Positions 22,452-34,197 of a stretch of DNA of 43,540 nucleotides are shown here, piece by piece. The notes under the pieces are model-generated. The model searched no databases. It was not told the origin of the DNA and worked only from the letters and a program-made list of their open reading frames with translations. The DNA is from Utricularia gibba (Eukaryota; Streptophyta; Magnoliopsida; Lamiales; Lentibulariaceae), in contig NEEC01000085.1 in the NCBI GenBank assembly GCA_002189035.1, positions 1 to 43,540 on the forward strand. The letters run 5' to 3'. The number at the start of each line of letters is the position of its first letter. Positions within the stretch are counted from its first letter, which is position 1. Both the position numbers and the translations under genes were made by a program.

Positions 22452-23841
22452 GGCAAGCTGTTGCTTGAAAAACCATTTAGGCAGCCGCCGAAAACCCATC
22501 GTTGATAAATGCATCACTTATTTTCCGGGCTACAACTGACTATTGGCCTGAGCCCGACCCGACCTCTGGCCCAATCCCGAAACCCTCCGAGGGCGCCTTC
22601 TCAAATATATAGCAGAGTGTTGAGAAAACCCATTGGGGTTCTCATGACATCCTAACTACATCAAATGCGTTACGATTTTCGTCGAGTGCGACCCGATTGG
22701 GCTTAGTAGCCAGACCGAATCTCGGGCCGGACAAAGCTCCCAACGACAGCACCCGACTTTAAATGGCAAGCTATTGCTTGACAAACCATGTGGGCAGCCG
22801 CCGACAACCCAACGTTAATAAATGCATCACTTCTTTTGCCGGGCTACAGCTGACTTTGGGCTCAAGCCCGACCCGAATCCGGCCCGATCTCGGTGACCCA
22901 CAAAAGCGCCTTGTCAAGTGTAAAGCATGCTGTTGAAAAAACCATTTGGGGTGGTCATGAGATCCTAACTTCAATAAAGGCATCACGATTTACGTCGAAT
23001 GGGATCGGATTGTGCTGTGAAGTCAGACCGATCCTTGGGTCCGGACGAAGTTCCCAACAACAGCACCCGCAAAAAAACGACAACTTTTCCTCGAAAAAAG
23101 CATGTAGGCAGCCGCCGAAAACCCAACGTTAATAAATGCATCACTTTTTTGGCCGGGCTACAAATGACTATGGGCCAGAGCGCGACTCGACCATTTGCTC
23201 GATACTAGTGCCAGCCTAGAGCGCCTCCTCAAATATAAATCAGGTTGTTGAGAAAACCATTTGGGGTGCTCATGACATCCTAACTTCAAAAAATGCATCA
23301 CGATTTTCATCGAGTAGCACCCGATTGGGCTCAGGAGCCAGACCGAACCTTGGGCCCTTACAAAGCTGCCAACGACAGCACCCGCCTTAAAATGGCAAGC
23401 TATTGCTTGAAAAACCATTCAGGCAGCCGCCGAAAACCCAACGTTGATAAATGCATCACTTATTTTCCGGGCTACAACTGACTATGGGCCATAGCCCGAC
23501 CCGACCTCTGGCCCAATCCCGAAACCCCCCAAGAGCGCCTTCTGAAATATAAAGTAGAGTGTTGAGAAAACCCGTTGGGGTTCTCATGACATCCTAACTA
23601 AAGCAAATGCATTACGATTTCGTCGAGTACGACCCGATCTTGGGGCAAGCTTTGCTTGAATTTTCGTTGATAAATGCAATTGGCCTGAGCCCGACCCGAC
23701 CTCTGGCCAATCCCGAAACCCTCCCGCCTTCTCAAATATATAAGTGTTGAGAAACCCATTGGGGTTCTCATGACATCCTAACTAATCAAATGCGTTACGA
23801 TTTTCGTCGAGTACTACAGCACTCCACAAAGCTTAAGCAAC
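22452..23841 (+). repeat. HOR unit 18 (1390 bp) with an extra contracted monomer
   Basis: A 22452, B 22765, C about 23079, D from 23394. States s1 C, s2 A, s3 T, s4 C6. D is normal up to the gagtacgacccgat that ends at about 23638 and is then followed by a contracted extra A-like monomer before the next A. Confidence 0.93.
23638..23841 (+). repeat. Contracted A-like monomer after unit 18
   Basis: After gacccgat the sequence jumps to cttggggcaagctttgcttg, then cgttgataaatgcaattggcctgagcc (A), with losses at ctctggccaatc, aaccctcccgcc and aaatatataagtg. It ends with gtcgagtactacagcactcc and a D-type tail (aaacggcaagctgttgc across the boundary). Fragments stay in the normal order but are shortened by several deletions. 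Three AAGCTT hexamers in the window fall in this and the 29.1-kb irregular patch. Confidence 0.8.
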
Positions 23842-25092
23842 GGCAAGCTGTTGCTTGAAAAACCATTTAGGCAGCCGCCGAAAACCCATCGTTGATAAAT
23901 GCATCACTTATTTTCCGGGCTACAACTGACTATTGGCCTGAGCCCGACCCGACCTCTGGCCCAATCCCGAAACCCTCCGAGGGCGCCTTCTCAAATATAG
24001 CAGAGTGTTGAGAAAACCCATTGGGGTTCTCATGACATCCTAACTACATCAAATGCGTTACGATTTTCGTCGAGTGCGACCCGATTGGGCTTAGTAGCCA
24101 GACCGAATCTCGGGCCGGACAAAGCTCCCAACGACAGCACCCGACTTTAAATGGCAAGCTATTGCTTGACAAACCATGTGGGCAGCCGCCGACAACCCAA
24201 CGTTAATAAATGCATCACTTCTTTTGCCGGGCTACAGCTGACTTGGGCTCAAGCCCGACCCGAATCCGGCCCGATCTCGGTGACCCACAAAAGCGCCTTG
24301 TCAAGTGTAAAGCATGCTGTTGAAAAAACCATTTGGGGTGGTCATGAGATCCTAACTTCAATAAAGGCATCACGATTTACGTCGAATGGGATCGGATTGT
24401 GCTGTGAAGTCAGACCGACCTTGGGTCCGGACGAAGTTCCCAACAACAGCACCCGCAAAAAAACGACAACTTTTCCTCGAAAAAAGCATGTAGGCAGCCG
24501 CCGAAAACCCAACGTTAATAAATGCATCACTTTTTTGGCCGGGCTACAAATGACTATGGGCCAGAGCGCGACTCGACCATTTGCTCGATACTAGTGCCAG
24601 CCTAGAGCGCCTCCTCAAATATAAATCAGGTTGTTGAGAAAACCATTTGGGGTGCTCATGACATCCTAACTTCAAAAAATGCATCACGATTTTCATCGAG
24701 TAGCACCCGATTGGGCTCAGGAGCCAGACCGAACCTTGGGCCCTTACAAAGCTGCCAACGACAGCACCCGCCTTAAAATGGCAAGCTATTGCTTGAAAAA
24801 CCATTCAGGCAGCCGCCGAAAACCCAACGTTGATAAATGCATCACTTATTTTCCGGGCTACAACTGACTATGGGCCATAGCCCGACCCGACCTCTGGCCC
24901 AATCCCGAAACCCCCCAAGAGCGCCTTCTGAAATATAAAGTAGAGTGTTGAGAAAACCCGTTGGGGTTCTCATGACATCCTAACTAAAGCAAATGCATTA
25001 CGATTTCGTCGAGTACGACCCGATTGGGCTTAGTAGCCAGACCGAATCTCGGGCCCTGACAAAGCTCCCAACTACAGCACCCACCTTAAAAC
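23842..25092 (+). repeat. HOR unit 19 (1251 bp), s3 deletion
   Basis: A 23842-24152 (two bases lost at aaatatagcag), B 24153, C 24465, D 24780. States s1 C, s2 A, s3 deleted, s4 C6. The combination s2 A with s3 deleted recurs only in unit 29. One T is also lost at ctgacttgggctc; together these shifts join forward frames into the window's longest open frame (147 codons, 24151-24594), which has no protein-like features. Confidence 0.94.
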
Positions 25093-26346
25093 GGCAAGCT
25101 GTTGCTTGAAAAACCATTTAGGCAGCCGCCGAAAACCCATCGTTGATAAATGCATCACTTATTTTCCGGGCTACAACTGACTATTGGCCTGAGCCCGACC
25201 CGACCTCTGGCCCAATCCCGAAACCCTCCGAGGGCGCCTTCTCAAATATATAGCAGAGTGTTGAGAAAACCCATTGGGGTTCTCATGACATCCTAACTAC
25301 ATCAAATGCGTTACGATTTTCGTCGAGTGCGACCCGATTGGGCTTAGTAGCCAGACCGAATCTCGGGCCGGACAAAGCTCCCAACGACAGCACCCGACTT
25401 TAAATGGCAAGCTATTGCTTGACAAACCATGTGGGCAGCCGCCGACAACCCAACGTTAATAAATGCATCACTTCTTTTGCCGGGCTACAGCTGACTTTGG
25501 GCTCAAGCCCGACCCGAATCCGGCCCGATCTCGGTGACCCACAAAAGCGCCTTGTCAAGTGTAAAGCATGCTGTTGAAAAAACCATTTGGGGTGGTCATG
25601 AGATCCTAACTTCAATAAAGGCATCACGATTTTCGTCGAATGGGATCGGATTGTGCTGTGAAGTCAGACCGATCCTTGGGTCCGGACGAAGTTCCCAACA
25701 ACAGCACCCGCAAAAAAACGACAACTTTTCCTCGAAAAAAGCATGTAGGCAGCCGCCGAAAACCCAACGTTAATAAATGCATCACTTTTTTGGCCGGGCT
25801 ACAAATGACTATGGGCCAGAGCGCGACTCGACCATTTGCTCGATACTAGTGCCAGCCTAGAGCGCCTCCTCAAATATAAATCAGGTTGTTGAGAAAACCA
25901 TTTGGGGTGCTCATGACATCCTAACTTCAAAAAATGCATCACGATTTTCATCGAGTAGCACCCGATTGGGCTCAGGAGCCAGACCGAACCTTGGGCCCTT
26001 ACAAAGCTGCCAACGACAGCACCCGCCTTAAAATGGCAAGCTATTGCTTGAAAAACCATTCAGGCAGCCGCCGAAAACCCAACGTTGATAAATGCATCAC
26101 TTATTTTCCGGGCTACAACTGACTATGGGCCATAGCCCGACCCGACCTCTGGCCCAATCCCGAAACCCCCAAGAGCGCCTTCTGAAATATAAAGTAGAGT
26201 GTTGAGAAAACCCGTTGGGGTTCTCATGACATCCTAACTAAAGCAAATGCATTACGATTTCGTCGAGTACGACCCGATTGGGCTTAGTAGCCAGACCGAA
26301 TCTCGGGCCCTGACAAAGCTCCCAACTACAGCACCCACCTTAAAAC
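25093..26346 (+). repeat. HOR unit 20 (1254 bp)
   Basis: A 25093, B 25406, C about 25720, D 26035. States s1 C, s2 T, s3 T, s4 C5. Confidence 0.95.
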
Positions 26347-27600
26347 GGCAAGCTGTTGCTTGAAAAACCATTTAGGCAGCCGCCGAAAACCCATCGTTGA
26401 TAAATGCATCACTTATTTTCCGGGCTACAACTGACTATTGGCCTGAGCCCGACCCGACCTCTGGCCCAATCCCGAAACCCTCCGAGGGCGCCTTCTCAAA
26501 TATATAGCAGAGTGTTGAGAAAACCCATTGGGGTTCTCATGACATCCTAACTACATCAAATGCGTTACGATTTTCGTCGAGTGCGACCCGATTGGGCTTA
26601 GTAGCCAGACCGAATCTCGGGCCGGACAAAGCTCCCAACGACAGCACCCGACTTTAAATGGCAAGCTATTGCTTGACAAACCATGTGGGCAGCCGCCGAC
26701 AACCCAACGTTAATAAATGCATCACTTCTTTTGCCGGGCTACAGCTGACTTTGGGCTCAAGCCCGACCCGAATCCGGCCCGATCTCGGTGACCCACAAAA
26801 GCGCCTTGTCAAGTGTAAAGCATGCTGTTGAAAAAACCATTTGGGGTGGTCATGAGATCCTAACTTCAATAAAGGCATCACGATTTTCGTCGAATGGGAT
26901 CGGATTGTGCTGTGAAGTCAGACCGAACCTTGGGTCCGGACGAAGTTCCCAACAACAGCACCCGCAAAAAAACGACAACTTTTCCTCGAAAAAAGCATGT
27001 AGGCAGCCGCCGAAAACCCAACGTTAATAAATGCATCACTTTTTTGGCCGGGCTACAAATGACTATGGGCCAGAGCGCGACTCGACCATTTGCTCGATAC
27101 TAGTGCCAGCCTAGAGCGCCTCCTCAAATATAAATCAGGTTGTTGAGAAAACCATTTGGGGTGCTCATGACATCCTAACTTCAAAAAATGCATCACGATT
27201 TTCATCGAGTAGCACCCGATTGGGCTCAGGAGCCAGACCGAACCTTGGGCCCTTACAAAGCTGCCAACGACAGCACCCGCCTTAAAATGGCAAGCTATTG
27301 CTTGAAAAACCATTCAGGCAGCCGCCGAAAACCCAACGTTGATAAATGCATCACTTATTTTCCGGGCTACAACTGACTATGGGCCATAGCCCGACCCGAC
27401 CTCTGGCCCAATCCCGAAACCCCCAAGAGCGCCTTCTGAAATATAAAGTAGAGTGTTGAGAAAACCCGTTGGGGTTCTCATGACATCCTAACTAAAGCAA
27501 ATGCATTACGATTTCGTCGAGTACGACCCGATTGGGCTTAGTAGCCAGACCGAATCTCGGGCCCTGACAAAGCTCCCAACTACAGCACCCACCTTAAAAC
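26347..27600 (+). repeat. HOR unit 21 (1254 bp), s3 = A
   Basis: A 26347, B 26660, C about 26974, D 27289. States s1 C, s2 T, s3 A, s4 C5. s3 = A (gaccgaacc) is also the state of monomer C at the equivalent place and is therefore probably ancestral. Confidence 0.95.
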
Positions 27601-28854
27601 GGCAAGCTGTTGCTTGAAAAACCATTTAGGCAGCCGCCGAAAACCCATCGTTGATAAATGCATCACTTATTTTCCGGGCTACAACTGACTATTGGCCTGA
27701 GCCCGACCCGACCTCTGGCCCAATCCCGAAACCCTCCGAGGGCGCCTTCTCAAATATATAGCAGAGTGTTGAGAAAACCCATTGGGGTTCTCATGACATC
27801 CTAACTACATCAAATGCGTTACGATTTTCGTCGAGTGCGACCCGATTGGGCTTAGTAGCCAGACCGAATCTCGGGCCGGACAAAGCTCCCAACGACAGCA
27901 CCCGACTTTAAATGGCAAGCTATTGCTTGACAAACCATGTGGGCAGCCGCCGACAACCCAACGTTAATAAATGCATCACTTCTTTTGCCGGGCTACAGCT
28001 GACTTTGGGCTCAAGCCCGACCCGAATCCGGCCCGATCTCGGTGACCCACAAAAGCGCCTTGTCAAGTGTAAAGCATGCTGTTGAAAAAACCATTTGGGG
28101 TGGTCATGAGATCCTAACTTCAATAAAGGTGTCACGATTTTCGTCGAATGGGATCGGATTGTGCTGTGAAGTCAGACCGATCCTTGGGTCCGGACGAAGT
28201 TCCCAACAACAGCACCCGCAAAAAAACGACAACTTTTCCTCGAAAAAAGCATGTAGGCAGCCGCCGAAAACCCAACGTTAATAAATGCATCACTTTTTTG
28301 GCCGGGCTACAAATGACTATGGGCCAGAGCGCGACTCGACCATTTGCTCGATACTAGTGCCAGCCTAGAGCGCCTCCTCAAATATAAATCAGGTTGTTGA
28401 GAAAACCATTGGGGTGCTCATGACATCCTAACTTCAAAAAATGCATCACGATTTTCATCGAGTAGCACCCGATTGGGCTCAGGAGCCAGACCGAACCTTG
28501 GGCCCTTACAAAGCTGCCAACGACAGCACCCGCCTTAAAATGGCAAGCTATTGCTTGAAAAACCATTCAGGCAGCCGCCGAAAACCCAACGTTGATAAAT
28601 GCATCACTTATTTTCCGGGCTACAACTGACTATGGGCCATAGCCCGACCCGACCTCTGGCCCAATCCCGAAACCCCCCAAGAGCGCCTTCTGAAATATAA
28701 AGTAGAGTGTTGAGAAAACCCGTTGGGGTTCTCATGACATCCTAACTAAAGCAAATGCATTACGATTTCGTCGAGTACGACCCGATTGGGCTTAGTAGCC
28801 AGACCGAATCTCGGGCCCTGACAAAGCTCCCAACTACAGCACCCACCTTAAAAC
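27601..28854 (+). repeat. HOR unit 22 (1254 bp), aaaggtgtcacg variant
   Basis: A 27601, B 27914, C about 28228, D 28542. States s1 C, s2 T, s3 T, s4 C6. The core of the B beta half reads aaaggtgtcacg, a variant shared only with unit 28. C has lost one T at ccattggggtgc. Confidence 0.95.
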
Positions 28855-29876
28855 GGCAAGCTGTTGCTTGAAAAACCATTTAGGCAGCCGCCGAAAACCC
28901 ATCGTTGATAAATGCATCACTTATTTTCCGGGCTACAACTGACTATTGGCCTGAGCCCGACCCGACCTCTGGCCCAATCCCGAAACCCTCCGAGGCGCCT
29001 TCTCAAATATATAGCAGAGTGTTGAGAAAACCCATTGGGGTTCTCATGACATCCTAACTACATCAAATGCGTTACGATTTTCGTCGAGTGCGACCCGATT
29101 GGGCTTAGTAGCCAGACCGAATCTCGGGCCGGACAAAGCTTTTAAATGGCAAGCTATTGCTGCTCATGCATCATTCCCGGGCTACACTTCAAACCCGAAA
29201 TCTCGGTGACATTGTCAAGTGTAAAGCATGATTTTCATCGGCAGTTTTCGTCGAATGCGGACCCGATTGGGCTCAGGCAGCAACAGCACCGCCGAAAACC
29301 CAACGTTGCATCACTTTTTTGGCCGGGCTACAAATGACTATGGGCCAGAGCGCGACTCGACCATTTGCTCGATACTAGTGCCAGCCTAGAGCGCCTCCTC
29401 AAATATAAATCAGGTTGTTGAGAAAACCATTTGGGGTGCTCATGACATCCTAACTTCAAAAAATGCATCACGATTTTCATCGAGTAGCACCCGATTGGGC
29501 TCAGGAGCCAGACCGAACCTTGGGCCCTTACAAAGCTGCCAACGACAGCACCCGCCTTAAAATGGCAAGCTATTGCTTGAAAAACCATTCAGGCAGCCGC
29601 CGAAAACCCAACGTTGATAAATGCATCACTTATTTTCCGGGCTACAACTGACTATGGGCCATAGCCCGACCCGACCTCTGGCCCAATCCCGAAACCCCCC
29701 AAGAGCGCCTTCTGAAATATAAAGTAGAGTGTTGAGAAAACCCGTTGGGGTTCTCATGACATCCTAACTAAAGCAAATGCATTACGATTTCGTCGAGTAC
29801 GACCCGATTGGGCTTAGTAGCCAGACCGAATCTCGGGCCCTGACAAAGCTCCCAACTACAGCACCCACCTTAAAAC
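28855..29876 (+). repeat. HOR unit 23 (1022 bp), contracted B
   Basis: A 28855-29147 (shortened end), B plus the start of C reduced to 29148-29305, then normal C, D 29564. s1-s3 are lost; s4 is C6. The unit is about 232 bases short. Confidence 0.93.
29140..29310 (+). repeat. Contracted B/C segment in unit 23
   Basis: Short pieces of B and C follow each other in the expected order with many gaps: ggcaagctattgc, ttcccgggctaca, aaatctcggtgac, attgtcaagtgtaaagcatg, ttttcgtcgaatg, gacccgattgggctcagg, and gccgaaaacccaacgttgc. Normal C resumes at gcatcacttttttggcc. Patchy loss in collinear order is unusual for one crossover; repeated microhomology deletion or a consensus artefact are the candidates. 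Confidence 0.82.
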
Positions 29877-31123
29877 GGCAAGCTGTTGCTTGAAAAACCA
29901 TTTAGGCAGCCGCCGAAAACCCATCGTTGATAAATGCATCACTTATTTTCCGGGCTACAACTGACTATTGGCCTGAGCCCGACCCGACCTCTGGCCCAAT
30001 CCCGAAACCCTCCGAGGGCGCCTTCTCAAATATATAGCAGAGTGTTGAGAAAACCCATTGGGGTTCTCATGACATCCTAACTACATCAAATGCGTTACGA
30101 TTTTCGTCGAGTGCGACCCGATTGGGCTTAGTAGCCAGACCGAATCTCGGGCCGGACAAAGCTCCCAACACCCGACTTTAAATGGCAAGCTATTGCTTGA
30201 CAAACCATGTGGGCAGCCGCCGACAACCCAACGTTAATAAATGCATCACTTCTTTTGCCGGGCTACAGCTGACTTTGGGCTCAAGCCCGACCCGAATCCG
30301 GCCCGATCTCGGTGACCCACAAAAGCGCCTTGTCAAGTGTAAAGCATGCTGTTGAAAAAACCATTTGGGGTGGTCATGAGATCCTAACTTCAATAAAGGC
30401 ATCACGATTTTCGTCGAATGGGATCGGATTGTGCTGTGAAGTCAGACCGACCTTGGGTCCGGACGAAGTTCCCAACAACAGCACCCGCAAAAAAACGACA
30501 ACTTTTCCTCGAAAAAAGCATGTAGGCAGCCGCCGAAAACCCAACGTTAATAAATGCATCACTTTTTTGGCCGGGCTACAAATGACTATGGGCCAGAGCG
30601 CGACTCGACCATTTGCTCGATACTAGTGCCAGCCTAGAGCGCCTCCTCAAATATAAATCAGGTTGTTGAGAAAACCATTTGGGGTGCTCATGACATCCTA
30701 ACTTCAAAAAATGCATCACGATTTTCATCGAGTAGCACCCGATTGGGCTCAGGAGCCAGACCGAACCTTGGGCCCTTACAAAGCTGCCAACGACAGCACC
30801 CGCCTTAAAATGGCAAGCTATTGCTTGAAAAACCATTCAGGCAGCCGCCGAAAACCCAACGTTGATAAATGCATCACTTATTTTCCGGGCTACAACTGAC
30901 TATGGGCCATAGCCCGACCCGACCTCTGGCCCAATCCCGAAACCCCCAAGAGCGCCTTCTGAAATATAAAGTAGAGTGTTGAGAAAACCCGTTGGGGTTC
31001 TCATGACATCCTAACTAAAGCAAATGCATTACGATTTCGTCGAGTACGACCCGATTGGGCTTAGTAGCCAGACCGAATCTCGGGCCCTGACAAAGCTCCC
31101 AACTACAGCACCCACCTTAAAAC
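29877..31123 (+). repeat. HOR unit 24 (1247 bp)
   Basis: A 29877 (six bases gacagc lost near 30169, giving ccaacacccgac), B about 30184, D 30812. States s1 C, s2 T, s3 deleted, s4 C5. From here to the window end s3 = T is not seen again. Confidence 0.95.
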
Positions 31124-32375
31124 GGCAAGCTGTTGCTTGAAAAACCATTTAGGCAGCCGCCGAAAACCCATCGTTGATAAATGCATCACTTATTTTCCGG
31201 GCTACAACTGACTATTGGCCTGAGCCCGACCCGACCTCTGGCCCAATCCCGAAACCCTCCGAGGGCGCCTTCTCAAATATATAGCAGAGTGTTGAGAAAA
31301 CCCATTGGGGTTCTCATGACATCCTAACTACATCAAATGCGTTACGATTTTCGTCGAGTGCGACCCGATTGGGCTTAGTAGCCAGACCGAATCTCGGGCC
31401 GGACAAAGCTCCCAACGACAGCACCCGACTTTAAATGGCAAGCTATTGCTTGACAAACCATGTGGGCAGCCGCCGACAACCCAACGTTAATAAATGCATC
31501 ACTTCTTTTGCCGGGCTACAGCTGACTTTGGGCTCAAGCCCGACCCGAATCCGGCCCGATCTCGGTGACCCACAAAAGCGCCTTGTCAAGTGTAAAGCAT
31601 GCTGTTGAAAAAACCATTTGGGGTGGTCATGAGATCCTAACTTCAATAAAGGCATCACGATTTCGTCGAATGGGATCGGATTGTGCTGTGAAGTCAGACC
31701 GACCTTGGGTCCGGACGAAGTTCCCAACAACAGCACCCGCAAAAAAACGACAACTTTTCCTCGAAAAAAGCATGTAGGCAGCCGCCGAAAACCCAACGTT
31801 AATAAATGCATCACTTTTTTGGCCGGGCTACAAATGACTATGGGCCAGAGCGCGACTCGACCATTTGCTCGATACTAGTGCCAGCCTAGAGCGCCTCCTC
31901 AAATATAAATCAGGTTGTTGAGAAAACCATTTGGGGTGCTCATGACATCCTAACTTCAAAAAATGCATCACGATTTTCATCGAGTAGCACCCGATTGGGC
32001 TCAGGAGCCAGACCGAACCTTGGGCCCTTACAAAGCTGCCAACGACAGCACCCGCCTTAAAATGGCAAGCTATTGCTTGAAAAACCATTCAGGCAGCCGC
32101 CGAAAACCCAACGTTGATAAATGCATCACTTATTTTCCGGGCTACAACTGACTATGGGCCATAGCCCGACCCGACCTCTGGCCCAATCCCGAAACCCCCA
32201 AGAGCGCCTTCTGAAATATAAAGTAGAGTGTTGAGAAAACCCGTTGGGGTTCTCATGACATCCTAACTAAAGCAAATGCATTACGATTTCGTCGAGTACG
32301 ACCCGATTGGGCTTAGTAGCCAGACCGAATCTCGGGCCCTGACAAAGCTCCCAACTACAGCACCCACCTTAAAAC
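31124..32375 (+). repeat. HOR unit 25 (1252 bp)
   Basis: A 31124, B 31437, D 32064. States s1 C, s2 deleted, s3 deleted, s4 C5. The two single-base losses produce a minus-strand frame of 123 codons that is otherwise split. Confidence 0.95.
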
Positions 32376-34197
32376 GGCAAGCTGTTGCTTGAAAAACCAT
32401 TTAGGCAGCCGCCGAAAACCCATCGTTGATAAATGCATCACTTATTTTCCGGGCTACAACTGACTATTGGCCTGAGCCCGACCCGACCTCTGGCCCAATC
32501 CCGAAACCCTCCGAGGGCGCCTTCTCAAATATATAGCAGAGTGTTGAGAAAACCCATTGGGGTTCTCATGACATCCTAACTACATCAAATGCGTTACGAT
32601 TTTCGTCGAGTGCGACCCGATTGGGCTTAGTAGCCAGACCGAATCTCGGGCCGGACAAAGCTCCCAACGACAGCACCCGACTTTAAATGGCAAGCTATTG
32701 CTTGAAAAACCATGTGGGCAGCCGCCGACAACCCAACGTTAATAAATGCATCACTTTTTTGCCGGGCTACAGCTGACTTTGGGCTCAAGCCCGACCCGAA
32801 TCCGGCCCGATCTCGGTGACCCACAAAAGCGCCTTGTCAAGTGTAAAGCATGCTGTTGAAAAAACCATTTGGGGTGGTCATGAGATCCTAACTTCAATAA
32901 AGGCATCACGATTTCGTCGAATGGGATCGGATTGTGCTGTGAAGTCAGACCGACCTTGGGTCCGGACGAAGTTCCCAACAACAGCACCCGCAAAAAAACG
33001 ACAACTTTTCCTCGAAAAAAGCATGTAGGCAGCCGCCGAAAACCCAACGTTAATAAATGCATCACTTTTTTGGCCGGGCTACAAATGACTATGGGCCAGA
33101 GCGCGACTCGACCATTTGCTCGATACTAGTGCCAGCCTAGAGCGCCTCCTCAAATATAAATCAGGTTGTTGAGAAAACCATTTGGGGTCTCGGATTGGGC
33201 TGACCCACTATTGCTTGAAAACAACTGACTATGGCGCCTTTAGTAGCCAGACCGAATCTCGGGCCGGACAAAGCTCAAAACCATGTGGGCAGCCGCCGAC
33301 AACCCAACGTTAATAAATGCATCACTTCTTTTGCCGGGCTACAGCTGACTTTGGGCTCAAGCCCGACCCGAATCCGGCCCGATCTCGGTGACCCACAAAA
33401 GCGCCTTGTCAAGTGTAAAGCATGCTGTTGAAAAAACCATTTGGGGTGGTCATGAGATCCTAACTTCAATAAAGGCATCACGATTTCGTCGAATGGGATC
33501 GGATTGTGCTGTGAAGTCAGACCGACCTTGGGTCCGGACGAAGTTCCCAACAACAGCACCGAAAAAAACGACAACTTTTCCTCGAAAAAAGCATGTAGGC
33601 AGCCGCCGAAAACCCAACGTTAATAAATGCATCACTTTTTTGGCCGGGCTACAAATGACTATGGGCCAGAGCGCGACTCGACCATTTGCTCGATACTAGT
33701 GCCAGCCTAGAGCGCCTCCTCAAATATAAATCAGGTTGTTGAGAAAACCATTTGGGGTGCTCATGACATCCTAACTTCAAAAAATGCATCACGATTTTCA
33801 TCGAGTAGCACCCGATTGGGCTCAGGAGCCAGACCGAACCTTGGGCCCTTACAAAGCTGCCAACGACAGCACCCGCCTTAAAATGGCAAGCTATTGCTTG
33901 AAAAACCATTCAGGCAGCCGCCGAAAACCCAACGTTGATAAATGCATCACTTATTTTCCGGGCTACAACTGACTATGGGCCATAGCCCGACCCGACCTCT
34001 GGCCCAATCCCGAAACCCCCCAAGAGCGCCTTCTGAAATATAAAGTAGAGTGTTGAGAAAACCCGTTGGGGTTCTCATGACATCCTAACTAAAGCAAATG
34101 CATTACGATTTCGTCGAGTACGACCCGATTGGGCTTAGTAGCCAGACCGAATCTCGGGCCCTGACAAAGCTCCCAACTACAGCACCCACCTTAAAAC
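32376..34197 (+). repeat. HOR unit 26, expanded: A-B-C(truncated)-patch-B-C-D (1822 bp)
   Basis: A 32376, B 32689, C 33000-33188 truncated, chimeric patch to about 33279, second B to 33569 (lacking its first bases), C 33570, D 33885. First B: s1 A, s2 deleted, s3 deleted. Second B: s2 deleted, s3 deleted, with cagcaccgaaaa shortened. s4 is C6. Confidence 0.93.
33187..33282 (+). repeat. Chimeric junction patch between truncated C and a B monomer
   Basis: C stops at ccatttggggt. Then come tcggattgggctgaccc, actattgcttgaaaac, and aactgactatggcgcc, pieces of D or A type, followed by a longer stretch of A tail (tagtagccagaccgaatctc, gggccggacaaagctc). It then passes into aaaaccatgtgggcagcc of B. 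Monomer D and most of A are skipped. The mixture of short pieces at the join looks like template switching rather than a single homologous crossover. Confidence 0.85.

Noticed and set aside
24151-24594. Longest open frame (147 codons) and other frames of 60-123 codons as possible genes
   Set aside because: They recur with the satellite period, overlap on both strands, have no recognisable domain, signal or start context, and change length with single-base satellite indels. They are by-products of repetition.
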